Shown piece after piece: positions 1 to 5,825 of a stretch of DNA of 12,101 nucleotides. The notes under the pieces are model-generated. The model had not been told where the DNA came from and did not search any database. It was given only the letters and a program-made list of their open reading frames with translations. Positions within the stretch are counted from its first letter, which is position 1. Every line of letters begins with the position of its first letter. The position numbers and the translations under genes are program-made. The DNA is from Desulfobacteria bacterium. Its GTDB lineage: Bacteria; Desulfobacterota; Desulfobacteria; Desulfobacterales; C00003060. The DNA is taken from contig JAQYWL010000409.1 of NCBI GenBank assembly GCA_030145035.1, forward strand, positions 1-12,101, read 5' to 3'.

Positions 1-118
1 CATTAGACTCAAAATGGCTCTTTGGCAAATGGACGGTTCCTTGGGGGTTTAAAAAGCCCTTTCTGGGGGGTGTGTGCATCGGAATATATCCGGGCCAGTA
101 TTATGATGAGGAAACAGG
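1..118 (+). repeat. 118-bp exact direct repeat, copy 1 (Rhs core segment)
   Basis: Positions 1-118 are identical base for base to 8211-8328, including synonymous positions. At 119 the copies split (A here, G at 8329) and then drift, though the protein stays similar up to the DPxTGRYL motif. The block ends inside the codons for the Rhs motif PGQYYDEETG. The match may continue to the left of the window, since position 1 is already inside it. Perfect identity next to divergence suggests recent homologous exchange or duplication. Confidence 0.95.
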
Positions 119-749
119 ACTGCACTATAACTACTACAGATACTTCGATCCTCAGACGGGGAGGTATTTGAGGGCGGATCCTTTGAGCCTGGCACAAGTA
201 GAAATAGCCAGACGATCGGCTCGACTGTCTTTTGAAGCCCTTTTAGTCAGCAATGTAATTTTTCAATATGGCTTATCTAATCCACAAGCGCTAAACGTCT
301 ACGCCTATTGTCAAAACAAGCCTATTGATTGGGCGGATCCAACGGGCTTAATGGGCCTTGCTCTTGATGCGGGTGGTGGTTATGGAACCGGCTGGGGACA
401 AAATGACCCAGGAGCCCAAGGAGCATCCGCAGGGACGGGGATTTATATTGGAGCAAAGAAAGGCGGTTATGCGGAGATAGGTGGCTTTACATATCAGTCA
501 CAGGGAAAAACCCCAGGTGCAAGGCTTGGTTTAGGGCTCAATCTGACCATCTACTTTACAGATGCAGAAAAGTTTTTCAAAGGGACAGCCAAATATACTT
601 CCATGACTCTCGGTCCAGTGACTCTTATTAGCCATGAAGATCCGTGTGGTGAAAAGACTGGCTGGACGATAAGTTTATTGGGGAAGGGTTTTGGTCTAAC
701 TTGGTTCGAAGAGGGAATTTCCCAGGTGCTATCGTCAGCACTTCAATGA
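3..749 (+). CDS. Rhs-family protein, C-terminal part with glycine-rich tip (5' partial)
   Basis: This is the C-terminal end of an Rhs (YD-repeat) polymorphic toxin. The frame is open from the window edge (position 3), so 248 residues are visible and the start is probably outside; the first internal start is GTG at 72. The Rhs-associated core is clear: PGQYYDEETGLHYNY from residue 30, then FDPQTGRYL, then NVYAYCQNKP and the boundary motif DPTGL at residues 112-116. About 30 residues between RADPL and NVYAY are longer than in a typical core. After DPTGL the protein becomes an unrelated tip of about 132 residues, rich in glycine and apparent beta strands, with GWTISLLGKG near the end. In the family the tip is the toxic effector, released inside the Rhs shell. 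I do not recognise this tip. A small membrane protein follows 52 bp downstream, fitting a toxin-immunity pair. Confidence 0.8.
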   Translation, partial: LDSKWLFGKWTVPWGFKKPFLGGVCIGIYPGQYYDEETGLHYNYYRYFDPQTGRYLRADPLSLAQVEIARRSARLSFEALLVSNVIFQYGLSNPQALNVYAYCQNKPIDWADPTGLMGLALDAGGGYGTGWGQNDPGAQGASAGTGIYIGAKKGGYAEIGGFTYQSQGKTPGARLGLGLNLTIYFTDAEKFFKGTAKYTSMTLGPVTLISHEDPCGEKTGWTISLLGKGFGLTWFEEGISQVLSSALQ

Positions 750-801
750 TACTTAGTGGTTAGCAACGGAGATTACGAAGAATTTTTTGGATTGGATTAT
801 T

Positions 802-1119
802 ATGTCACATCTGGACATCTTAAAGCCCATAAGGATGTTTGGCTATTTCTTTATCGGCGTGGGAGTTGCAGGCTTTCTAATGCATTTTGCGGCACTTAAT
901 GATGCAAGGTACTCGGCAGGTTTTCAACTTTTTGTGGTGGTGCTCTCTCTTTTGCATATTCTTATTGGGCTTGGAGTGATTCTCAAAAAGAATTGGGGGT
1001 TTCATATCTTTAAATTCTACCTCCATTTATTATACCTTGCCATTCCTATAGGTACCTATGTTGCTATTAAGACTTTACAGTATATTAGAACCAATAACAT
1101 TGAGAGATATTTCAGATAG
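802..1119 (+). CDS. Small three-helix membrane protein, candidate immunity protein
   Basis: The product is 105 residues and no family is recognised. Three hydrophobic segments lie at about residues 11-33, 39-61 and 68-90, joined by short charged loops (LNDARYS; LKKNWG), with a basic C-terminus (RTNNIERYFR). It is most likely an inner-membrane protein. I chose ATG 802 because GGATTGG lies just upstream; a TTG at 787 in the same frame is possible. It follows the Rhs tip on the same strand by 52 bp, the usual place for an immunity gene. A membrane immunity protein would suggest that the tip acts on or in the inner membrane. That role is inferred from position and topology only. It shares no obvious sequence with the partner of the second Rhs tip at 8932-9150. 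Confidence 0.7.
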   Translation: MSHLDILKPIRMFGYFFIGVGVAGFLMHFAALNDARYSAGFQLFVVVLSLLHILIGLGVILKKNWGFHIFKFYLHLLYLAIPIGTYVAIKTLQYIRTNNIERYFR

Positions 1120-1235
1120 GAGAGAATGGGTACGGCCACAAAGCAAGGTAACTTTTGGATCCAAATATTAGGCGGCTGAAAACTTCTTCTTTGATCGCCT
1201 TTCCTTTTTAAGGGACGGGGTGGCCGGGGGACAAG

Positions 1236-1366
1236 GGCTTATGGCTGTCAGATAATCAGTCAACGTTATGTAAGAGGACGCAAGATCCGTGACAGTATGA
1301 TTTTACTGGCACGGATCTTTTGCTTTAACCGATTACATAACGTTGATTATCAGATGGCCAGAAGCC
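1236..1366 (+). repeat. Long inverted-repeat hairpin element, copy A
   Basis: About 131 bp, closely matching 9214-9342 (mostly substitutions plus a few loop gaps). The outer arms are imperfectly complementary. Their core is perfect over 14 bp: TCAACGTTATGTAA (1260-1273) against its complement at 1333-1346. The flanking parts (GTCAGATAATCA and GATTATCAGATGG) also nearly pair. A second stem sits inside (1282-1319). The element lies 117 bp after the candidate immunity gene. Copy B holds the same position after the second immunity gene. Confidence 0.85.
1282..1321 (+). terminator. Intrinsic terminator nested in hairpin copy A
   Basis: AAGATCCGTG (1282-1291) pairs perfectly with CACGGATCTT (1310-1319). 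The stem is extended by CAG/CTG after one mismatch, and TTTT runs through 1318-1321. It would end the transcript of the Rhs tip and membrane protein. The AA on the left gives only weak support for use on the minus strand. Confidence 0.6.
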
Positions 1367-1372
1367 TGGGAG

Positions 1373-1457
1373 GGCGGGGCTATTGAATGAGTCCGGCTGC
1401 GCGCGCAGGCAGCGGAAGCCCCGCAGGGGCTGCAGCCCGAGCACGCAGACGCATCCG
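1373..1457 (+). repeat. GC-rich palindromic repeat, copy A
   Basis: Directly follows hairpin A. Positions 1408-1439 match the reverse complement of 7750-7781 at 30 of 32 bases. GGCGGGGCT and CATCCGC flank the shared block in both. It contains a perfect 12-bp palindrome (GGGCTGCAGCCC, 1427-1438). A related sequence in the same orientation follows hairpin B at 9361-9422. Confidence 0.75.
1434..1453 (+). repeat. 20-bp imperfect direct repeat left of the toxin-antitoxin pair
   Basis: AGCCCGAGCACGCAGACGCA here matches 18 of 20 bases with AGCCCTAGCACGCAGAGGCA at 2021-2040. The two copies bracket the toxin-antitoxin genes and the antitoxin promoter. Confidence 0.6.
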
Positions 1458-1460
1458 CCT

Positions 1461-1748
1461 TTAAATCTCATCAGGCAATAGCCGTGCTCCGTGGATGACA
1501 GCAACGACGTCGATCTGGTCCTGTTTGATCCGGTAAATGATCCGATAGGGCTTTTCAATCAGCTCTCGGATATCTTCGGCGTCATATTCTGGCACCTTGC
1601 GGCCAGAAAAGGGATGGTCGGCGATTTGTTCGGAACGGCGGGTGATTTTATCTGCCATTCGTTTGGCATAGGTAGGCGAGTTGAGGGCAATGTATTCGTA
1701 GATGTTAACCAGGTGTTCGATGGCGTTCTGCGTCCAGTAGACCTTCAT
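1461..1748 (-). CDS. RelE/ParE-family toxin of a type II toxin-antitoxin system
   Basis: The product is 95 residues, the usual size for the family. It opens with VYWTQNAIEHLVNIYEYIA, the first strand and helix of ParE-like toxins. A second helix (AKRMADKITRRSEQIADHP) and the family motif FSGRKVPEY follow. The last part, IRELIEKPYRIIYRI then VVAVIHGARLLP, matches the conserved beta sheet. ParE members poison DNA gyrase and RelE members cleave mRNA at the ribosome; the sequence alone does not decide which. The ATG at 1748 overlaps the antitoxin stop as ATGA, so translation is coupled. A longer frame reaches 1868, but it runs out of frame through the antitoxin gene and loses the family start. 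Confidence 0.9.
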   Translation of the reverse strand: MKVYWTQNAIEHLVNIYEYIALNSPTYAKRMADKITRRSEQIADHPFSGRKVPEYDAEDIRELIEKPYRIIYRIKQDQIDVVAVIHGARLLPDEI

Positions 1749-1933
1749 GCCGGTAAACCAAATTGTTTGCGCACTTCTTTGACATCCACCGTACGGTCGG
1801 CATCGCTGTCTTTGATCCCCGCCTCGATAGCCTGCCGGACATAGATCCGGTACATCAAATCGTCCCATGTCGCCGCATCCGGTAAATTATCTAAAAGCCG
1901 ATGGGCTTCTTGTTTGATGTTTTGGGTCTGCAT
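1745..1933 (-). CDS. Antitoxin of the RelE/ParE-type pair
   Basis: The product is a small acidic protein of 62 residues. It has the conserved stretch DLMYRIYVRQAIEAGI, followed by a short C-terminal segment (RTVDVKEVRKQFGLP). This arrangement is common in partners of ParE/RelE toxins; I recall the family pattern but cannot search it. The antitoxin comes first and overlaps the toxin start by 4 bases, the classic order that makes antitoxin in excess. AGGAGG at 1941-1946 sits 7 bases before ATG 1931-1933 and fixes the start. No clear ribbon-helix-helix or HTH motif is visible, so DNA binding and autoregulation are uncertain. Confidence 0.85.
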   Translation of the reverse strand: MQTQNIKQEAHRLLDNLPDAATWDDLMYRIYVRQAIEAGIKDSDADRTVDVKEVRKQFGLPA

Positions 1934-1974
1934 GTTTAATCCTCCTCTAAGTTTGAAAGGCTCTATTGCAAGAC

Positions 1975-2003
1975 ATTATTAAACAAAATTTGATGGTTGT
2001 AAA
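1975..2003 (-). promoter_or_regulatory. Sigma70-type promoter of the toxin-antitoxin operon
   Basis: Read on the minus strand: TTTACA (2003-1998), a 17-base spacer, then AATAAT (1980-1975). It lies about 42 bases before the antitoxin ATG. It is in the right place and orientation to drive the pair. Confidence 0.55.
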
Positions 2004-2020
2004 GATGACCAAACGGCCTG

Positions 2021-2040
2021 AGCCCTAGCACGCAGAGGCA
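2021..2040 (+). repeat. 20-bp imperfect direct repeat right of the toxin-antitoxin pair
   Basis: Partner of 1434-1453 (18 of 20 identical). It lies between the antitoxin promoter and the stop codon of the XRE regulator. Confidence 0.6.
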
Positions 2041-2045
2041 ACTTT

Positions 2046-2435
2046 TTATTTTTCAGCACCCTTAAGAAACATGTCAATGCTCTTGAGTAGGACCTTTTGT
2101 TGGGCTGGAGGAAGGGACTCTATTTTTTTCATCCTTCGAATGATCTTCAGGTTTGCTTTATTTCCTTCGTTCTTAGATGCTTTGATGCCAAGAAGCTCAT
2201 CTGTAGTTATCCCAAGCGCTTTAGCAAATCTGATAATCATCTCATAGTGCGGCCGCAACCTGTCCCTTTCATAATCTGAAACAAGTACCTGAGTAATACC
2301 GATTGTTTTAGCCAGCTCGACTTGCGTATATCCTTTTTCCTTGCGCAACCTTCCAATCCTCTGGCCGAGGGACTCTTTGCCCAAATTCAATGGTGGCAAT
2401 TTCAATTTAGATACCTGTGGCATAATGTTTAACAT
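2046..2435 (-). CDS. XRE-family HTH transcriptional regulator
   Basis: The product is 129 residues with one Cro/C1-type HTH at about residues 23-83: LGQRIGRLRKEKGYTQVELA, then IGITQVLVSDYERDRLRP, then ALGITTDELLG. The C-terminal tail (KIIRRMKKIESLPPAQQKVL) looks helical and could dimerise. The gene is divergent from the primase operon, so it is probably the island's switch or copy-control repressor. I chose ATG 2435 because AAAGG lies about 10 bases upstream; ATG 2423 is also in frame. A perfect 17-bp palindrome covers both starts, suggesting autoregulation. It points toward the toxin-antitoxin operon on the same strand and stops about 40 bases before that promoter. Confidence 0.9.
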   Translation of the reverse strand: MLNIMPQVSKLKLPPLNLGKESLGQRIGRLRKEKGYTQVELAKTIGITQVLVSDYERDRLRPHYEMIIRFAKALGITTDELLGIKASKNEGNKANLKIIRRMKKIESLPPAQQKVLLKSIDMFLKGAEK

Positions 2436-2438
2436 TAT
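2422..2438. promoter_or_regulatory. Perfect 17-bp palindrome over the regulator start, candidate operator
   Basis: ATAATGTT-T-AACATTAT is a perfect 8-1-8 inverted repeat spanning the start codon of the XRE gene. The size and symmetry fit a dimeric HTH operator. That the XRE protein binds it is inferred. Confidence 0.5.
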
Positions 2439-2472
2439 AGCACTGCCTTTGAAGAGGGCTTTAATATTTTCC

Positions 2473-2510
2473 TTGACATATAATGTATGATGCAGTATTG
2501 CAATGATGCA
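2473..2510. promoter_or_regulatory. Divergent control region with TGATGCA repeats
   Basis: TTGACA (2473-2478) is followed by two TGATGCA copies (2488-2494 and 2504-2510, spaced 16 bases). An 8-bp palindrome ATTGCAAT (2497-2504) lies between and overlaps the second copy. It is AT-rich and sits between the regulator and the primase operon. It is likely a promoter/operator, but the -10 box cannot be fixed. Confidence 0.4.
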
Positions 2511-2542
2511 ATAAAAAAATTCATTTTTTTATCATTTTTCAC

Positions 2543-2571
2543 TTGACAGGTTTTTTGAGGGGGCGATTTTC
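2543..2571 (+). promoter_or_regulatory. Candidate promoter for the leader RNA / primase operon
   Basis: TTGACA (2543-2548) is a perfect -35. The -10 is poor (GATTTT at 2565-2570, 16-base spacer). If used, transcription would start near 2577, just before the first leader hairpin. Confidence 0.35.
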
Positions 2572-2576
2572 GACAG

Positions 2577-2672
2577 AAAAAAGGGCCATCAACCAGGGGT
2601 CTTTGGCCGGACGAGGTTGATGGCCTCAGAAAGCATCCCAGGGGGCATCCCCCGGAACGGCTTTCTTTTTTT
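2577..2672 (+). ncRNA. Structured leader: hairpin followed by terminator (attenuator or small RNA)
   Basis: Hairpin 1 is an 11-bp perfect stem, GGCCATCAACC (2584-2594) with GGTTGATGGCC (2615-2625), enclosing a 20-nt loop. Hairpin 2 pairs GAAAGC (2629-2634) with GCTTTC (2660-2665), with an inner GGGGG/CCCCC stem (2641-2645/2649-2653). It runs into a T tract to about 2672, an intrinsic terminator. The whole lies about 80 bases ahead of the first gene of the primase operon. It may be an attenuator in that mRNA or a separate RNA of roughly 95 nt. No known riboswitch class is recognised. Confidence 0.5.
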
Positions 2673-2696
2673 ATCGCATCTCCCCGTAAAGATCAA

Positions 2697-2743
2697 CCCG
2701 CCTTCGGGGCCCCCTCCTTCGGCGGGCAATGTATGAAAGGAGG
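2697..2743 (+). promoter_or_regulatory. Possible Shine-Dalgarno sequestering switch
   Basis: A very strong ribosome site, AAAGGAGGTGATGAG, covers 2736-2750. CCTCCTT (2713-2719) is exactly complementary to AAGGAGG (2737-2743). CCTCCTT also lies in the loop closed by CCCGCC (2697-2702) and GGCGGG (2721-2726). The two foldings compete for the GGCGGG arm and the loop. This would allow control of translation; it is a prediction by eye. Confidence 0.4.
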
Positions 2744-2751
2744 TGATGAGC

Positions 2752-3063
2752 TTGGATCAACACAGTCTTGAGACCACGGACATCTTTAGAGGGGCGTTTT
2801 TTCTGTGCAAGGGCAGTGATCTGAGTGAGATCCGGTTCAGGAACAACGGCAAGCGGATAGCCTCGTTTTTGATCACGGGCAAGGATCTGGACAAGCTGGA
2901 CAGGGATTACCGGGCGGGTAAGGCACTGGTGAATCCCCTGCAGTTTAGAGAGTCGCTCAACATTTTAAGGGACATTCTCTTTGACAGACTTCGCCAACAC
3001 GAGAGGAGAACGAGAGATGACAATAGAAAAAGAAACCATCAAGGCCATCAAGCAAAGCGTTGA
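2752..3063 (+). CDS. Small DUF5659-like protein
   Basis: The product is 103 residues. The pattern DIFRGAFFLCKGSDL, a short strand segment, then KLDRDYRAGKALVNPLQFRESLNILRD resembles DUF5659, small proteins often found beside replication genes of mobile elements. Function is unknown. The C-terminal 20 residues are very polar and basic. I chose TTG 2752 because AAGGAGG ends 8 bases before it; GTG 2743 and ATG 2746 lie on or too close to that site. The gene overlaps the primase start by 47 bases, so the two are translated together. It may be an accessory or regulatory subunit of replication. Confidence 0.7.
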   Translation: MDQHSLETTDIFRGAFFLCKGSDLSEIRFRNNGKRIASFLITGKDLDKLDRDYRAGKALVNPLQFRESLNILRDILFDRLRQHERRTRDDNRKRNHQGHQAKR

Positions 3064-5659
3064 CCTGGTACCCCTGATCCAATCCAGGGGTATCTCTTTA
3101 AGAAAGAACGGCAAAAGCTACTTTGGTCTTTGTCCCTTCCACAATGACACCAACCCTTCTTTATCTGTAAATCCATCGAAGAACTTATGGCAGTGCTTTG
3201 GCTGCGGTATTGGTGGTGACGTGATCCGGTTTATAGAGCTTTACGACAATGTCGGCTTCAAAGATGCTGTCAAAATCCTGTCCGACAATGGCCTTAAACC
3301 CGCAAAGACAACCCACCACAAACAACCTACAACCCACCTATCGGTTAAAGAGTGCAAGCTCCTGAGTAAAGTCGTCTCCTATTACCAGCACACCCTTACC
3401 CAGGACAGCCGAGGTATCAAGTACCTCAAGCATGAGCGGGGTATTACGGACAACCAGTCATTGAAAGACTTTTGTGTGGGTTATGTGAACGGCACGCTCA
3501 CTGAGATCCTTCCAGCAGATGAGGACGTGATAAAGGCTCTCAAGAAGCTCGGCATCCTGAACACCAAAGGCCATGAGATCTTTTACAACTGCGTGGTGTT
3601 CCCGCTTTACAGTTCAAGCGGTTCCATTGTGAACCTCTATGGCCGCAACATTGATGAGGGCAACGGTGTAAGCCACCTATATCTTCCTGGTCCCCGCACA
3701 GGCATAGTGAATCGCCATGCCGTTAAAAGATCACAATCGATCATCCTTACAGAATCCATCATCGACGCCCTTACCCTGTACGACCAGGGCTTCAAGAACG
3801 TGATCCCCATCTACGGTGTAAACGGCTTGATTGATGACCACCTTTCTTTATTTTATCGCCGCATCAAAGAGGCCTACCTTGTCTTTGATGCAGATGAGGC
3901 AGGCCGCAAGGCCACGGAGGCTGTCTGTTTACGATTAAAGGAAAAGGGGATTGCCGGTTATCCAGTGGGTCTCCCGGTAAAGGATGTCAACATCTACTTT
4001 AAACGTCACACGCCCGAAGAGTTTGAGGCGCTTCTCAAAGAAGCCAATCCCAAGTCCCTTGAGCAGTCGGATAAGGTCACAAAACGATCCCAGAGCCTGT
4101 ATAAGGAGACACAGCACGGCTTTATGGTGGGATATGGAGACCGGCAATACGAGATCAAGGGTATCCAGCGGGGCGATACCCAGCTCAAGGTGACCATCAA
4201 GGCATCCAAAGACGTTACAGGTTCCCTTCCCTTTGAGCTATCCACCATTGACCTTTACTCCTCGCGGTCTCGTGTCTGGTTCTCAAAACTATGTGCCGAT
4301 CTTTTTGGGGCATCGGAGGAACTGGTCAAGGAGGACCTGGGGAAAATCCTTAACCTGGTTGAAGATTACCGGCCAAAGGAGAAAAAGAAAGGTGTAGCCG
4401 AGGCAACCAAAGAGGAGAAGGCGGAGTCCCTCAGGTTGCTCAAAAACCCTGAAATGTTCGCAGAGATCCTTTCAGATATGGAGACGCTGGGTGTAACTGG
4501 TGAGGAGACCAACAAGCTTACAGGGTATCTGGCCGCCGTATCTCGTAAGCTTGATGAACCCCTCTCCGTGCTGATCCAGTCCAGAAGCGCTGCCGGCAAG
4601 TCCACGCTCCAGGATGCCGTATTATCCCTGGTGCCGGATGAGGACTTCGTCAAATACACCCGGATCACAGACCAGGCCCTGTTTTACAAGGACGAGGACT
4701 CCCTGGTCCACAAGATCCTTGCTATTGAAGAGGAAGAAGGCATGGGAGGGGCGGCTTACTCTATCCGCAATATCCAGTCATCGAAAAAGATCACCGTGGC
4801 GGCCACAGGCAAGGACCCAGGTACCGGCAAGATGAGAACGGAGGAGTACACGGTCAAAGGCCCGGTGGCTGTCATGATCACCACCACCGCAGCAGAGCTT
4901 GAGGGTGAGACGGCAAGCCGCTTTCTCTTCCTCACCATTGATGAATCCTCTCAAATGACAGAGGCCATCCATAAGATGCAGCGGGAAGCAGAAACTCTTC
5001 AGGGACTGATCAAAAAGAAGAAGTCCGAGAAAATTATCAAAAAACACCACACCGCACAACGCCTTTTAAAACCCCTTCACGTGGTCAATCCCTTTACAAA
5101 TTACCTCTCCTACCCCAACCGTTCCCTGAGAACCAGGAGAGATCATAAAAAGTACCTTGGTCTGATCCGTGCCATTGCCTTCCTGTATCAGTACCAGAGA
5201 AAGATCAGATCCGTGGATGTGAAAGGCGAGCCCGTGGAGTACATCGAGGTTACCCTGGATGATATCGAAAAGGCCAACAAGCTTGCCAACGAGGTCCTGG
5301 GCCAGAGCTTAGATGAGTTGGCCAAGCCATCCCGTACACTGCTTTCTGCAATATACAAGATGGTCAAAGGCATAGCAGATAAGCAAAACATCTCCATAGA
5401 CCAGGTATATTTTACCCGCCGGGATGTGCGTGAATACACCGGCTGGACAGACTGGCAGGTAAAGACCCATATCAAGCAACTGGAGGAGCTGGAGTATCTT
5501 CATGTGCAGATCGGAGCCCAGGGCAAGAGATACTCTTATGCCCTTAACTATCGGGGCCAGAGGGAAGACAGCAACAAGTGTTATCTTGATCTTACCCCTA
5601 TGGAAGAGATCAAAAGGCTTATGAAACAAGAAAAAGACGACAAGCAGGAGGGGACTTGA
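3017..5659 (+). CDS. CHC2/TOPRIM DNA primase fused to an ATPase (replication protein)
   Basis: The product is 880 residues. ATG 3017 follows AGGAGA (3004-3009). The N-terminus has a DnaG-type CHC2 zinc finger: C39, H42, C60, C63 in CPFH and WQCFGCGIGGD. A TOPRIM region follows, with the catalytic glutamate in LTESIIDAL (E246) and the DxD in FDADEAG (D291, D293), so the primase centre looks intact. The C-terminal half has an atypical Walker A (RSAAGKST, K528), an acidic Walker-B-like LAIEEEEG (571-574), a sensor-like VMITTT (619-624) and an arginine at 635 in SRFLFL. It ends with a winged-helix-like segment (about 795-840: TRRDVREYTGW, WQVKTHIKQLEEL). Together these suggest primer synthesis with helicase or loader activity for an extrachromosomal form. 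It is much longer than DnaG and is typical of mobile-element primase-helicases. Two recombinases lie downstream. Confidence 0.9.
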   Translation: MTIEKETIKAIKQSVDLVPLIQSRGISLRKNGKSYFGLCPFHNDTNPSLSVNPSKNLWQCFGCGIGGDVIRFIELYDNVGFKDAVKILSDNGLKPAKTTHHKQPTTHLSVKECKLLSKVVSYYQHTLTQDSRGIKYLKHERGITDNQSLKDFCVGYVNGTLTEILPADEDVIKALKKLGILNTKGHEIFYNCVVFPLYSSSGSIVNLYGRNIDEGNGVSHLYLPGPRTGIVNRHAVKRSQSIILTESIIDALTLYDQGFKNVIPIYGVNGLIDDHLSLFYRRIKEAYLVFDADEAGRKATEAVCLRLKEKGIAGYPVGLPVKDVNIYFKRHTPEEFEALLKEANPKSLEQSDKVTKRSQSLYKETQHGFMVGYGDRQYEIKGIQRGDTQLKVTIKASKDVTGSLPFELSTIDLYSSRSRVWFSKLCADLFGASEELVKEDLGKILNLVEDYRPKEKKKGVAEATKEEKAESLRLLKNPEMFAEILSDMETLGVTGEETNKLTGYLAAVSRKLDEPLSVLIQSRSAAGKSTLQDAVLSLVPDEDFVKYTRITDQALFYKDEDSLVHKILAIEEEEGMGGAAYSIRNIQSSKKITVAATGKDPGTGKMRTEEYTVKGPVAVMITTTAAELEGETASRFLFLTIDESSQMTEAIHKMQREAETLQGLIKKKKSEKIIKKHHTAQRLLKPLHVVNPFTNYLSYPNRSLRTRRDHKKYLGLIRAIAFLYQYQRKIRSVDVKGEPVEYIEVTLDDIEKANKLANEVLGQSLDELAKPSRTLLSAIYKMVKGIADKQNISIDQVYFTRRDVREYTGWTDWQVKTHIKQLEELEYLHVQIGAQGKRYSYALNYRGQREDSNKCYLDLTPMEEIKRLMKQEKDDKQEGT

Positions 5660-5663
5660 GCAA

Positions 5664-5730
5664 ACCTGGTGGGCATTTTGGAGTACTTGGTGGGCATTTT
5701 GGCAACTTGTAGGGTACTTGGTGGTTTTGA
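5664..5730 (+). repeat. Iteron-like direct repeats between primase and recombinase genes
   Basis: ACCTGGTGGGCATTTTGG (5664-5681) and ACTTGGTGGGCATTTTGG (5685-5702) are 21 bases apart and differ by one base. A shortened copy follows: ACTTGGTGGTTTTG (about 5716-5729). Two-turn spacing with decay at one end is iteron-like. These could be a replication origin for the upstream primase or binding sites for the downstream recombinases. Confidence 0.6.
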
Positions 5731-5825
5731 AAAACAGGGTTAAGTCGCTGCTGTTAAAGGAAAAAAGCAACTAGTTGGTGGTGAAGGCGGGAAAACAAGG
5801 GGCAGGGAGAGGGGGTGTCATAGTA

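Noticed and set aside
1170..1205. Terminator AGGCG...CGCCT with T-rich tail after the first membrane protein
   Set aside because: Only 5 pairs and a 21-base loop; the nested hairpin at 1282-1321 is a far better terminator.
1236..1366. Hairpins A and B as integron attC sites after gene cassettes
   Set aside because: Size and position are suggestive, but the AAC/GTT boxes fit the consensus poorly, copy B has lost the right-hand GTT, pairing extends outside the boxes, and no IntI-type integrase is present.
1461..1868. Longer toxin reading frame starting at 1868
   Set aside because: The extra 40 residues are the antitoxin gene read in another frame; the family start and the ATGA overlap point to 1748.
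4006..4248. Open frames on the minus strand opposite the primase gene, and similar ones up to 5770
   Set aside because: They mirror a strong coding gene, have no domains or ribosome sites, and overlap each other.
5664..5730. CRISPR-like array
   Set aside because: Only two good repeats, separated by 3 bases rather than by spacers, and no cas genes in the window.
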